A stretch of DNA of 64,000 nucleotides from positions 1,736,001 through 1,800,000 of the forward strand of contig NZ_JQFA01000002.1 in the NCBI RefSeq assembly GCF_000763385.1, read 5' to 3'. A program made the position numbers and the translations under genes. The notes below the pieces were generated by a model, which saw nothing but the letters and a program-made list of their open reading frames with translations, was not told the DNA's origin and made no database searches. This DNA is from Leptolyngbya sp. KIOST-1. Lineage in GTDB: Bacteria > Cyanobacteriota > Cyanobacteriia > Phormidesmidales > Phormidesmidaceae. Each line of letters opens with the position of its first letter. The stretch's first letter is position 1. Shown here one piece after another: positions 54,959-63,944 of the stretch.

Positions 54959-55435
54959 CTAAACCAGCAGCTCAAACAACCCCTCGTCAATTTCGTAGCC
55001 CAGCATCTGGGTCATGAACTTGAGCCGGGTGTACTGGGTCACCCCCTGACTGCGCAACCAGGCGGCGATCGCAAAAATTTTCGCCATCATGAAAATTTCC
55101 AGCGCCTCGGGGTTGTAGCGAATGCCCTCGGTGGGGCTGAATTGGTGGGGTACCAGCATGGCGGCGTAGCGGCCCAGGTCGCCCGCCTCCCAGTCCAGCA
55201 CCAGGGGTAGCCAGGGGTAGCAGGTGTCGAGACGAATAAACCACAGCCGCACCTCTGGCAGTTCCGAAAGTTCCCTGGGGTCGGCGGGGTCGCGGCTGAT
55301 GTCGATTTCAAAGCGCAGACCACCCTCGCCGTGGGGAAGCTTGCCCTCGGCCAGCAGTGGGTCAATCACCCGCCGGGCCGGAGTCAGGTCCAGGGTTTGA
55401 AAATGGGAGTCTTGCAGAGTAATGGTGTGGGCCAT
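54959..55435 (-). CDS. crr6: CRR6 family NDH-1 assembly factor
   Basis: A 158-residue soluble protein matching CRR6, needed to assemble the NAD(P)H dehydrogenase-like complex (NdhI maturation) of photosynthetic cyclic electron flow. The family blocks DPADPRELSELPEVRLWFIR, CYPWLPLVLDWEAGDLGRYA and LVPHQFSPTEGIRYNPEALE are nearly continuous. The frame is open to 55711, but the ATG at 55435 gives the family length. Confidence 0.92.
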   Translation of the reverse strand: MAHTITLQDSHFQTLDLTPARRVIDPLLAEGKLPHGEGGLRFEIDISRDPADPRELSELPEVRLWFIRLDTCYPWLPLVLDWEAGDLGRYAAMLVPHQFSPTEGIRYNPEALEIFMMAKIFAIAAWLRSQGVTQYTRLKFMTQMLGYEIDEGLFELLV

Positions 55436-55670
55436 GGGGCAATACCGCTCGTTGACAGGCGCTATTGCCCATTGTCTCAGAGGGTGGCCCTGGGCTGAGG
55501 GAATTTCTCTCCGCCGGGGGACGGCCACCGCCCAGCTGACCCGTGCTGCACGCGCTCCCCTCAACCCATAGTCAGGGGCCAGAGGCCATGCCATCATAGA
55601 TAACGCTTTGGGCAGTGCAGCTCTGACACCTTGCCCAGCGGTCTGTTGTAGTGTTTTTGGCGGCGGCCCC

Positions 55671-56798
55671 ATGTCTGACTCTTCCCTGCGCGTGTGCATT
55701 ACCCTGGGCACTCGACCGGAGGCGATTAAGCTAGCCCCGGTGATTCGCGCCTTTCAGCAGGACCCGGCGATTCAAACCCTGGTCGTACTCACCGGACAGC
55801 ACCGCGAAATGGTGGATCAGGTGATGGCGCTGTTTGACCTCAAAGCCGATGCCGATCTGGCCATAATGCAGCCGCAGCAAACCCTCACCGAGATTACCTG
55901 CCGCAGTCTGCAAGGGCTGGAGGACTGCTTTCAGGCCCACCGTCCCGACCTGGTGATTGTGCAGGGCGATACCACCACCGCCTTTGCCGCCGCCCTGGCT
56001 GCCTTTTACCAAAAAATTCCGGTGGGGCACGTCGAGGCGGGGCTGCGCACCGACAACATCTACAGCCCCTACCCGGAGGAGGCCAACCGCCGGCTGATCT
56101 CGCAACTCACCACACTACACTTTGCTCCCACCACCACCGCCGTCGGCCACCTCAAAGCGGCGGGGGTGGTCGGAGAAATTCACCACACGGGCAACACCGT
56201 CATCGATGCGCTGCTGACGGTAGCCGGGCAAAACCCCGACTGCCCCATCGACGGCCTCGATTGGGACCAGCACCGCGTGCTGCTGGCCACGGTTCACCGC
56301 CGCGAGAACTGGGGGGAGCCCCTGAACGACATTGCCAAAGGCTTTCTCACTGTGCTTGACCAGCAGCCCGACACCGCGCTGCTGCTGCCCCTGCACCGCA
56401 ACCCCACCGTACGCGATCCGCTGACCCGGCTGCTGGGCAACCATCCCCGCGTGTTTTTGACCGAACCGCTGGACTACCGCCGACTAGTCGGCGCGATGGG
56501 CCGCTGTCACCTGCTGCTCACCGATTCGGGCGGGCTCCAGGAGGAAGCGCCGGGGCTGGGCAAACCCGTGCTGGTGCTGCGCGACACCACCGAGCGGCCG
56601 GAGGCTATCGAGGCTGGCACCGCCCGATTGATTGGCACCAGCGCCGAGGCGATTAGCCACCACGCCCTGGAACTGCTCACCGACGAGGCCGCCTACGGAA
56701 CCATGGCCCGAGCCGTCAACCCCTTTGGGGATGGCCACGCTGCCGATCGCATTTTGGCCATCGTCAAAGCCCACGGGCTCAAACCAGTTCTACATTAA
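55671..56798 (+). CDS. wecB: UDP-N-acetylglucosamine 2-epimerase (non-hydrolysing)
   Basis: Converts UDP-GlcNAc to UDP-ManNAc for surface polysaccharides. The 375-residue GT-B-fold enzyme has ITLGTRPEAIKLAPVI at the start, IVQGDTTTAFAAALAAFYQK and HVEAGLRTDN in the middle, and TDSGGLQEEAPGLGKPVLVL with the UDP-binding loop. Starts at the ATG at 55671, though the frame is open to 55608. Confidence 0.97.
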   Translation: MSDSSLRVCITLGTRPEAIKLAPVIRAFQQDPAIQTLVVLTGQHREMVDQVMALFDLKADADLAIMQPQQTLTEITCRSLQGLEDCFQAHRPDLVIVQGDTTTAFAAALAAFYQKIPVGHVEAGLRTDNIYSPYPEEANRRLISQLTTLHFAPTTTAVGHLKAAGVVGEIHHTGNTVIDALLTVAGQNPDCPIDGLDWDQHRVLLATVHRRENWGEPLNDIAKGFLTVLDQQPDTALLLPLHRNPTVRDPLTRLLGNHPRVFLTEPLDYRRLVGAMGRCHLLLTDSGGLQEEAPGLGKPVLVLRDTTERPEAIEAGTARLIGTSAEAISHHALELLTDEAAYGTMARAVNPFGDGHAADRILAIVKAHGLKPVLH

Positions 56799-56851
56799 CG
56801 GATGAAACCAGCCCGATCCACTGTCCTCAGCGCTGGCAAAACCCCCACTCT

Positions 56852-56881
56852 GATTCTGCCATTACGCCAAATGGCAGAATC
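56852..56881 (+). terminator. Hairpin after wecB
   Basis: GATTCTGCCA and TGGCAGAATC pair perfectly over 10 bp around a 10-base loop, 54 bases after the wecB stop. No T tract, so termination is uncertain. Confidence 0.45.
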
Positions 56882-57077
56882 GGCACCGCCCGTCAGACCG
56901 TCAGAATGGCCCAGCGGGGCATACTAACTTTAATCTGGGAGTAAACTTGGACTAAGGCTTAAGGGTGGATCCTGACACCAGATTGTTAGACATCGTATGA
57001 GGTTGGCCGTACGGGTGCTCGCGGCAGTAAACCGCTGTCTAAACACCATCTCCAACTTGGTAAAATGCTGAACCTTC

Positions 57078-58010
57078 ATGGCCAATATCGCTAGTCCTTC
57101 CGATGCCCTATTTCCGGTTCGCGCTGGCGACCCCGCTCAGTCTGAGCCCCGCCCAGTCGAACAGACGTTTACCTTGACCTTTTGGGGCGTGCGCGGCAAC
57201 ATCCCGGCCCCGGGTGCCGATACCGTGCGCTACGGCGGCAATACAGCCTGTGTGGAAGTGCTGGTGGGCGGTCAGCGGCTCATTTTTGACGGCGGTAGCG
57301 GGCTGCGGGTGCTGGGGTGCCACCTGATGGAGCAGGGGCCACCTGTGGATGCCCACCTGTTTTTCACCCATACCCACTGGGACCGCATCCAGGGCTTTCC
57401 GTTTTTTGCACCCGCCTTTGTGCCCGCCACCCAACTCAATATTTATGGCGCCCCAGCCCTGAACGGGGCCTCCATCAAGCAGCGCCTGATGGATCAAATG
57501 CTGCGGCCTAACTTCTTTAAGCCCCTGCAAACTATGGCGGCCACTATGGCGTTTCACAATATTGCCGCCGGAGATTCGATTTGCCTGGGGGACGTGGTGG
57601 TCGAAACCTGGAGCCTCAACCGCCACACTGGCGCCCTGGGTTACCGGGTCAGCTGGCGCGACATTGTGCTGGTCTATGCCACCGACACCGACCCCACCCA
57701 AACCAGCCTCGATCCCAACCTGCTGATGCTGACTAGCGGTGCCGATGTGCTGATTTTTGACGGCACCTATGCCGATACCGCCTACTCAGATCCTAACGGT
57801 GCCGGGCTGGCTCCCTGGCACCTGGGGGTCGAGGTGGCTCGGGCCAGCCAGGTTAAGCATCTGGTGCTGTTTCACCACGACCCCTGCCACAGCGACGACC
57901 AGCTCGACCAGCTCGAGCGGCAGGTGCAGACGAGCTTTGCCCCTACCCGTCTGGCCCGCGAAGGCATGACCCTAGACCTGCTCCGGGCCAGCGGCTGTAA
58001 TCTTGGTTAA
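57078..58010 (+). CDS. MBL-fold metallo-hydrolase
   Basis: A 310-residue metallo-beta-lactamase-fold protein. After about 28 N-terminal residues the core begins TFTLTFWGVRGNIPAPG. The metal motif is FTHTHWDRIQGFPFF, that is HxHxD followed by Arg where most members have His. Downstream metal ligands include ATDTDP (Asp) and LFHHDPCHSDD (His). Related to the PhnP/ElaC-like group by the GNTACVEVLVGG and GGSGLR elements. Substrate unknown. The missing sixth motif residue may remove one metal site. Confidence 0.88.
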   Translation: MANIASPSDALFPVRAGDPAQSEPRPVEQTFTLTFWGVRGNIPAPGADTVRYGGNTACVEVLVGGQRLIFDGGSGLRVLGCHLMEQGPPVDAHLFFTHTHWDRIQGFPFFAPAFVPATQLNIYGAPALNGASIKQRLMDQMLRPNFFKPLQTMAATMAFHNIAAGDSICLGDVVVETWSLNRHTGALGYRVSWRDIVLVYATDTDPTQTSLDPNLLMLTSGADVLIFDGTYADTAYSDPNGAGLAPWHLGVEVARASQVKHLVLFHHDPCHSDDQLDQLERQVQTSFAPTRLAREGMTLDLLRASGCNLG

Positions 58011-58084
58011 TCTCAGTTAGGGAATCGCTATCAGTCAGGCACAGCGGGCTAGTATTGGCGGGCAGAAATATAACAACCCTCGCT

Positions 58085-58112
58085 TTGGGTGTTGGGTACC
58101 GGGTGCCAGGTG
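58085..58112. repeat. G-rich tandem repeat (GGGTGTTGGGTACC-type)
   Basis: Units GGGTGTT, GGGTACC, GGGTGCC and AGGTGTC, period seven, between convergent genes. Confidence 0.6.
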
Positions 58113-58151
58113 TCAAGAATGGTTAGCCAACTTACGCCGCAGAGCACTAGG

Positions 58152-58835
58152 TCAAGTGGGCTGGAGCAGATCGCCACGGACCCAGCCCGTCGTGCCGTTG
58201 TGGATGACCTGGTACCAGATAAAGCCATCGGCGGGGTTGCCCACCCGGTCCAGCACATCCACCACCGCCCGGCGAGGGGCGCTGCCCAAAATGGTGCTCC
58301 CCAACCGCGGCCCCGAGCGCAGCCGAGCCGCTTCAGCGGAGAGCACCACGGCCGGGGTACCCGGTGCAAAGTTGTTGCCGCGAAAGTCGCTGACTCCATT
58401 GGCAACCCCTACCACGGTGTTGAAGCCGGGTTCTTGCAGCACCACATTGCCGTTGGCAGCGACGATCTCCAGCTCGGTTTCGCCCTGCACGTTGATGCGG
58501 GCAAAGCGCTGAGCCTCCCCTTGGGTGGTGGCGTAAACGGTTTGGTCGCGGGTGCTGGGAACCAGCTGGGCGGGCGCAGCCCGGACTTCAACCACGTCGG
58601 TAGCCTTGTTGTAGAGGTTCATAAACAGACGGCCACCGCTGCGATAGACCCGCACCGCCCTCGACGCGGTTTCAAAGTTGAGCACGGTTTCAACCGTAGC
58701 CGCCTGGGCCAGCAGGGTTTGATCGCCTGAACTGGCGAACAAGGCGAGAGAGGCGGCGGCCTGGAGCGGGGCAGTTAGCAACCCCAAGGCAGCCAGAGAG
58801 GCCAGACAAACTCGTTGAGACCGGTTCATAAGCAC
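58152..58835 (-). CDS. Secreted protein with C-terminal SH3 domain
   Basis: A 227-residue protein with a signal peptide (about residues 1-28, SLAALGLLTAPLQAAAS) and an N-terminal beta-rich domain (ETVLNFETASRAVRVYRSGG, MNLYNKATDVVEVRAAPAQL). The bacterial SH3-like domain at about 165-227 includes VVLSAEAARLRSGPRLGSTI and WYQVIHNGTTGWVRGDLL. SH3b domains usually bind cell-wall peptides, so it is probably periplasmic and wall-associated. Confidence 0.85.
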   Translation of the reverse strand: MLMNRSQRVCLASLAALGLLTAPLQAAASLALFASSGDQTLLAQAATVETVLNFETASRAVRVYRSGGRLFMNLYNKATDVVEVRAAPAQLVPSTRDQTVYATTQGEAQRFARINVQGETELEIVAANGNVVLQEPGFNTVVGVANGVSDFRGNNFAPGTPAVVLSAEAARLRSGPRLGSTILGSAPRRAVVDVLDRVGNPADGFIWYQVIHNGTTGWVRGDLLQPT

Positions 58836-58935
58836 AGCGACCTGAAGAGACTGAGACAGGGCAAAGGCAGAGCTGGGAAGCCCTTGGGTTAACCTTACTG
58901 AACAATACCAGGGCTGAGCGACCTGGTAACAGCGG

Positions 58936-60081
58936 CTAGGCCAGGGGGGCGGACAGACTGGCAGGGCTGGCGTACGCGGGGGCCGACACTGGAGACAACG
59001 CTGGATACAGCCGCACCCGCTGGGGCGGCACGGTCAGCCGGACCCGACGGCCCACTGCGATCGCCGCATCCAGCGGCAGGCGGGCGTGGATCAGAGTGCC
59101 CTGAGGGGTCTGCAGGCAGTATTTGTACTCGCGACCCAAAAACTGGCGATCGCGCACCACCGCCGCCCCCGCAGCGTCCTCCGCCAGGGCGATGTCGTCC
59201 TGGCGCACCATTACGTCTCCGCGAGAGGCACCCTCCCCAGGGCCATCGACGGCAAAGCAGCCAATCTCGGTTTGCCAGCCCTCAGGGCTGAGCTGGGCGG
59301 GCAAAAAGTTGGCCTGGGTGACAAACTCGGCCACAAAGCGAGAGGCGGGCTGGCCGTAGACCACCTCCGGCGCATCGATCTGCTCCAGGTGGCCCTGGTT
59401 CATCACCGCAACGCGATCGGCCAGGGCCAGAGCCTCCTCCTGATCGTGGGTGACAAACACCCCCGAGGCCCCCACCCGGCGCAAAATATCGCGCACCTCC
59501 TGGCGCAGGTAGAGCCGCACCTGCACGTCCAGGTTGCTAAACGGCTCATCGAGCAGCACAATCGCCGGACGCGGAGCCAGGGCCCGCGCCAGGGCCACCC
59601 GCTGCTGCTGCCCCCCGGACAGCTCGTGGGGAAAGCGATGCTTGAGCGCCTCTAGCCCCACCAGCGCGATCGCCGCCGCCGTTTGCTCAGCCACATCCGC
59701 CGCCGTCAGTCCCCCAGAGGGCAATGCTCCCCGCTTCCCCTTGCCCCCCCGAGGCTGAAGCCCAAAGGCAACATTCTTTTCCACCGTCAGGTGCGGAAAC
59801 AGGGCATAGTCCTGGAAGACAATGCCCACGTCCCGACGCTCCGGGGGCAGCCAGGTGGCCCCATCCACCGGCTGACGGCCAAAATAGAGGGTGCCGCGAT
59901 CGGGCCGCTCGAACCCCGCAATTAGCCGCAGCAGGGTGGTTTTGCCGCAGCCCGACGGTCCCAGCAGCGCCAAAATTTCGCCCTGGTGCAGACTCAGGCT
60001 CACCTGATCTACCGCCGGGGGCAGCTGGGGGCTATAGCGTTTGGTAACGGTATCGAGGCGCAGAATATCCGGTGGGGTCAT
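58936..60081 (-). CDS. ABC transporter ATP-binding protein, ferric-iron/CUT1-like
   Basis: A 381-residue ATPase: Walker A GPSGCGKTT, Q-loop VFQDYALFPHLTVEKNVAFG, signature LSGGQQQRVALARAL, Walker B IVLLDEPFSNLD, H-loop FVTHDQEEALALADR. A TOBE-type C-terminal domain follows from about residue 250 (RQDDIALAE; QFLGREYKYCLQT). The arrangement matches FbpC/FutC and related importers, but the permease and binding protein are not next to it, so the substrate is inferred only. A 14-residue Gly/Lys-rich insert (PRGGKGKRGALPSG) lies after the Q-loop. The ATG at 60081 is preferred over an upstream TTG. Confidence 0.92.
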   Translation of the reverse strand: MTPPDILRLDTVTKRYSPQLPPAVDQVSLSLHQGEILALLGPSGCGKTTLLRLIAGFERPDRGTLYFGRQPVDGATWLPPERRDVGIVFQDYALFPHLTVEKNVAFGLQPRGGKGKRGALPSGGLTAADVAEQTAAAIALVGLEALKHRFPHELSGGQQQRVALARALAPRPAIVLLDEPFSNLDVQVRLYLRQEVRDILRRVGASGVFVTHDQEEALALADRVAVMNQGHLEQIDAPEVVYGQPASRFVAEFVTQANFLPAQLSPEGWQTEIGCFAVDGPGEGASRGDVMVRQDDIALAEDAAGAAVVRDRQFLGREYKYCLQTPQGTLIHARLPLDAAIAVGRRVRLTVPPQRVRLYPALSPVSAPAYASPASLSAPLA

Positions 60082-60236
60082 ACCTGACAAAACACGGAGG
60101 GCGACAGGCCGCTAGCGGCAATGCGGGGCACAAAACCCAGCCTTATTGCAAATGCGACTCATTAACTATACCGTTTGGTGGGCTGCGGTACAGTCATCCC
60201 CACCAGAAGCCAGGGAAGCAGACGGGGCTTCCTGCC

Positions 60237-60809
60237 TTAGGTCATGCCCAGGGCGGTGGTAATAGTCCAGGCATCTACCAGCAGCAGCAGCAGGGTGAAC
60301 CCCAGCAAAATGAAATACATCCAGGGTTGAGCCAGGGGCCTAACATCCTGCGTGTCAATGCCGCTGTAGGTTTCAACCAGCGTCACCAGACGGGCGAACC
60401 CCGCTACCCGCATGGGCAACAGGTAGGCCTCTCCCCCCTCGCCAACAAAGTAGTACACAATGCCCCCCTGCCCGGTAGAACGGGGTTTGAGCGCCTGCAC
60501 CTGACGCCAGGGCAGCTGCCAACCGCCGCGAAACAGCCAGCGAATCCAGGTTGGATAGGTCACTTGAATCCTCTGGTCATCCACCTCGACTCGCTGGCTG
60601 AGGGCACCATAGAGGCCCAGCCCGCCCAGCCCAATGCCCACCGTCAACCACAGAGGGGACACCGCCGCCCGGGTGGCCTGGGCCAGAAAAGGCAGGGGGC
60701 CCATTAAGGCCAGGTACAGCAGCAGCAGCGTCAGACGAATTAGCGGAGAGATACCGAAAACCTGGCGCTCTTGGATAGCTGCAGAGGGCAATGGCGTGGA
60801 TTCAACCAT
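60237..60809 (-). CDS. Conserved hypothetical membrane protein
   Basis: A 190-residue protein with three hydrophobic helices (about 25-45, 50-70 and 162-184). Between them is a soluble strand-rich region (RVEVDDQRIQVTYPTWIRWL; GIVYYFVGEGGEAYLLPMRV) resembling a membrane-associated PH-like fold. The frame extends to 60854, but the ATG at 60809 fits. Family not named with confidence. Confidence 0.75.
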   Translation of the reverse strand: MVESTPLPSAAIQERQVFGISPLIRLTLLLLYLALMGPLPFLAQATRAAVSPLWLTVGIGLGGLGLYGALSQRVEVDDQRIQVTYPTWIRWLFRGGWQLPWRQVQALKPRSTGQGGIVYYFVGEGGEAYLLPMRVAGFARLVTLVETYSGIDTQDVRPLAQPWMYFILLGFTLLLLLVDAWTITTALGMT

Positions 60810-60902
60810 GGGGCATGGGCGCAGGGGTTTACAGCCGAGAAAAAAGCAGACCAATCAGATCAAGGCAAAGCACCTCGGTGGCCCAATCTGACGGAGACTA
60901 CT

Positions 60903-61343
60903 CTAAGGTAAATACTTTTGCACCACCTGCCAACCTGAGAGCCCGGCTGCCGCCAGACCAAGGCCCAGCCCACCGTTCAGGCCAACGTGCAGGGGTCTGG
61001 CCCAGGGACGCTCTGGGGCGATCCGGCTGGCGCTCCAGGCCGAGGCTAGCACCAAAACCACCACCGAAAGCCCAAACAGCAGGTGCACGGAATGGCCCAG
61101 ACTGCCGTATTCCCCCAGGGTACCAATCAAACCGATGGCCAGCAGAACCAGCACCAGCACCACCGCCACACTGCCAAGACCAATGTGCAAAGGTCGCAGC
61201 CAGGCTGAGCGCGGTTGCTTGTTAGTCCGGGTATAGAACAGCACGCCGCCCGTCAGCGCCAGCAGCGCGTAGGCCGTAAGCGTAAGCCCCATGGACCAGG
61301 CGGCAATGCGCCACAGCCACAAAAACGAAGGTAGGTCCACCAT
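60903..61343 (-). CDS. DUF4079 family membrane protein
   Basis: A 146-residue protein with four hydrophobic helices and conserved histidines (PLHIGLGSVAVV; LGHSVHLLFGLSVVVL; ARPLHVGLNGGLGLGL), matching DUF4079, cytochrome-b561-like in layout but of unknown function. The ATG at 61343 is chosen over an upstream frame extension to 61382. Confidence 0.82.
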   Translation of the reverse strand: MVDLPSFLWLWRIAAWSMGLTLTAYALLALTGGVLFYTRTNKQPRSAWLRPLHIGLGSVAVVLVLVLLAIGLIGTLGEYGSLGHSVHLLFGLSVVVLVLASAWSASRIAPERPWARPLHVGLNGGLGLGLAAAGLSGWQVVQKYLP

Positions 61344-61489
61344 TCCCCCCAATCGACGCCATCGGCTTTGCCCCGGCGACATCGAACGGGCAGGTGACCT
61401 ACCGTCATTCCTCTAATCACCGCAAGCTGCCAGAACCAAGGCTAATCGCCCCACTCCCTCACAGTGTAATCGTCTGCAAGGCCGTCGGC

Positions 61490-61855
61490 TTAGCTGGCAG
61501 GTGAGGCCACTACCGCAGGTGCTGGCTGTTCCAGTGTGTCGTGAATTGAGTTGGCCTCAAGCGCGGGGCTTGAGGCCGACTCAAAAACCGCTGGTTCTGG
61601 AGCATCGACCTGGAGGCGATCGCAGGGAATGCTGTCGGACAGTATGGCGCTGGCCATCATGCCGGTGTGGATCTCTAGAAGCGCTTTAGGAACGGTTTCA
61701 AAAAGCAATCGCTGCCCCGGAAAAACCACCCGCTCAAAGTACCAATCGGGCACATTTGTAATACGAGCAACCTGGATCTTACTGGTGGCGTTGACATAGC
61801 AGCAGAGAATCTGACTCTGGCCATCGGAGGGAAGGGGATCAAGGATTTGTGCCAT
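61490..61855 (-). CDS. DUF1830 domain protein
   Basis: A 121-residue protein with the DUF1830 domain in residues 1-75 (ILCCYVNATSKIQVARITNV; WYFERVVFPGQRLLFETVPK) and an Ala/Pro/Glu-rich tail. This family is confined to cyanobacteria, and its function is unknown. Starts at the ATG at 61855; the frame extends eight codons further. Confidence 0.85.
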   Translation of the reverse strand: MAQILDPLPSDGQSQILCCYVNATSKIQVARITNVPDWYFERVVFPGQRLLFETVPKALLEIHTGMMASAILSDSIPCDRLQVDAPEPAVFESASSPALEANSIHDTLEQPAPAVVASPAS

Positions 61856-61916
61856 TGATGCTTTACGGCAATACTGCAAGAATCACTGCGCAAAGCCTAA
61901 CACTTCGCGATCCCCG

Positions 61917-62020
61917 GCTGCTGTAAAGGCGACTACCAACCCCTACAGCTGCTTCACTATTCAAAACAATTGGACACAATGCTTCAAGCTTTGCAACAGC
62001 CCTGGTTTGAAGCATTTTTT
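61917..62020 (+). ncRNA. Candidate small RNA with Rho-independent terminator
   Basis: A stem made of GGCTGCTGTA and TACAGCTGC (about 61917-61926 with 61944-61952, one mismatch) is followed by the terminator (61978-61987 AATGCTTCAA with 62007-62016 TTGAAGCATT, then six T). No coding gene on the plus strand lies upstream that would need this terminator, since both neighbours point away. No known family recognised. Confidence 0.35.
61978..62020 (+). terminator. Plus-strand intrinsic terminator without a matching gene
   Basis: A perfect 10-bp stem and T6. The genes on both sides are transcribed away from it, so it must end some other transcript, perhaps a small RNA. Confidence 0.6.
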
Positions 62021-62150
62021 CCCTTACGTCCTGCTCGACCTAAAGCAGCGGAGCACGTAACTTGGGGTTCTCGATCCCGTCAGCGGCCTAAAAATTTAAT
62101 TATATTTTTATACCATGCCCAGAGATATTTTCGGCTCTCCTAGAGAGATG

Positions 62151-62162
62151 TCCCAATTGGGA
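62151..62162. promoter_or_regulatory. Perfect palindrome TCCCAATTGGGA
   Basis: Twelve-base perfect dyad upstream of the radical SAM gene. Possible regulator site; no regulator is identified. Confidence 0.3.
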
Positions 62163-62336
62163 TAGTTCACCCTCTGCCTGAGGGCTGAAATGCCACCACA
62201 ACTTGTTCGTACAAAATCCTCCTGCCAAATTGAGTCTTATCTATAGTGCTGTGTGTGGGTGGGAGGATTTCTAGTTTGACCCTGCTCTGGCGAAGAGACG
62301 GTGCTATCGTGAAGATATATATCCAGCCTGATAAGC

Positions 62337-63944
62337 ATGCCTTTTTCTACCACTGGCCAGGCCCGTGTGCTCTACGTACGGCTGCCCTGCAATCCCATTT
62401 TCCCGGTTGGGGTGGTCTACCTGGCTGATCACGTTCACAAGCTATTTCCCGACCTGGAGCAGCGCATCTTTGATCTGGGGGCGGTGCCTCCCCTGGACTA
62501 CGGTGGCGCCCTCGATCGCTGCATCGACGACTTTCAACCCACGGTGCTGGTGTTTTCCTGGCGCGACATCCAGATTTTTGCGCCCGTGGGCGGTCGCGGG
62601 GGCAATCCGCTGCAAAACGCCTTTGAGTTCTTTTACGCCCGCAACCTGTTCTTAAAGGCCAGGGGTGCCCTGGGGGGGCTGCGCATGGCCACCACCTACC
62701 TGGCCGAACTCTGGCGCAACCAGGGACTGATCAAGCGCGGGCTCCGGCGGGCGCGCCGCTACCGCCAGGACGTTACCACGGTGGTTGGGGGCGGAGCGGT
62801 GAGCGTGTTCTACGAGCAGCTCCACAATCGGCTGCCCAAGGGCACGATTATCTCAGTGGGCGAAGGGGAAATGCTGCTGGAGCGGATCCTGCGGGGCGAA
62901 GATTTTTCGGACCAGCGCTGCTATATCGCCGGGGAGACCCAACCGCGCGATCGCCTCATCCACGAAGAGCCCGCTCCGCTGGAGAAAACCGCCTGCAACT
63001 ACGACTACATTGAGGCGATCTGGCCCGAGTTCGACTACTACCTTCAGGAGCAGGACTTTTACATTGGCGTACAGACCAAGCGCGGCTGTCCCCACAACTG
63101 CTGCTACTGCGTCTACACCGTGGTCGAGGGCAAGCAGGTGCGCATCAACCCCGCCGATGAAGTGGTGGCGGAAATGCAGCAGCTCTATAAACGGGGCGTC
63201 CGCAACTTCTGGTTTACCGATGCCCAGTTCATTCCCGCCCGCCGCTTCATGCAGGATGCCGAGGAACTGCTGCAAAAAATCCTCGATGCCGGTATGGACG
63301 ACATCCACTGGGCCGCCTACATTCGTGCCGACAACCTGACGCCCAAACTCTGCCAGCTGATGGCCGACACGGGCATGAACTATTTTGAAATTGGCATTAC
63401 CAGCGGTTCCCAGGAACTGGTGCGGAAAATGCGCATGGGCTACAACCTGCGCACGGTGCTGCAAAACTGCAAAGACTTGAAGGCAGCCGGGTTCAACGAC
63501 CTGGTCTCAGTCAACTACTCCTTTAATGTAATTGACGAACGGCCCGAAACTATTCGCCAGACCATTGCCTACCACCGGGCACTGGAAGAGGTGTTTGGCC
63601 GCGACAAGGTGGAGCCCGCTATTTTCTTCATTGGCCTGCAGCCCCACACCCACTTGGAGGAGTACGCCTTCGATAAAAACATTCTCCGGCGCGACTACAA
63701 CCCTCTCGACATTCACCTGCCCTGGGTGTCAAAGAAGCTGCTGTGGAACCCGGAACCGCTGGGTTCGTTCTTTGGCGAAGTATGCCTGGAAGCGTGGCAG
63801 CGCAACCCCGATGACTTTGGCCGCGAGGTGATGGATATTCTGGAGGAACGCCTGGGGCGGGCCCCCCTGGAGGAAGCCCTCACCGCTGCGATCGCGCCCA
63901 AAGCCGCTGACCTCGCCGCCGCCAAGGAACCGGCGCTGAAGTAA
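62337..63944 (+). CDS. B12-binding-type radical SAM protein
   Basis: A 535-residue protein. The N-terminal about 210 residues resemble a cobalamin-binding-like Rossmann domain (RVLYVRLPCNPIFPVGVVYL; VVGGGAVSVFYEQL; ISVGEGEMLLERIL). The radical SAM barrel carries the cluster motif KRGCPHNCCYCVYT (Cx3CxxC) at about residues 249-255. ADNLTPKLCQLMADTGMNYFEIGITSGSQ is the late barrel. Found in photosynthetic bacteria, but I cannot name the reaction. It has an Ala-rich tail. The stop at 63942-63944 is 56 bases before the window end. Confidence 0.88.
   Translation: MPFSTTGQARVLYVRLPCNPIFPVGVVYLADHVHKLFPDLEQRIFDLGAVPPLDYGGALDRCIDDFQPTVLVFSWRDIQIFAPVGGRGGNPLQNAFEFFYARNLFLKARGALGGLRMATTYLAELWRNQGLIKRGLRRARRYRQDVTTVVGGGAVSVFYEQLHNRLPKGTIISVGEGEMLLERILRGEDFSDQRCYIAGETQPRDRLIHEEPAPLEKTACNYDYIEAIWPEFDYYLQEQDFYIGVQTKRGCPHNCCYCVYTVVEGKQVRINPADEVVAEMQQLYKRGVRNFWFTDAQFIPARRFMQDAEELLQKILDAGMDDIHWAAYIRADNLTPKLCQLMADTGMNYFEIGITSGSQELVRKMRMGYNLRTVLQNCKDLKAAGFNDLVSVNYSFNVIDERPETIRQTIAYHRALEEVFGRDKVEPAIFFIGLQPHTHLEEYAFDKNILRRDYNPLDIHLPWVSKKLLWNPEPLGSFFGEVCLEAWQRNPDDFGREVMDILEERLGRAPLEEALTAAIAPKAADLAAAKEPALK

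Larger units (their letters stand above)
61856..62336. other. Divergent spacer with possible small RNA and palindrome
   Basis: 481 bp without a protein gene. It holds a candidate small-RNA locus ending in a terminator at 61978-62020, an AT-rich segment at 62085-62135, and the perfect palindrome TCCCAATTGGGA at 62151-62162, about 175 bases before the radical SAM start. Confidence 0.45.
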
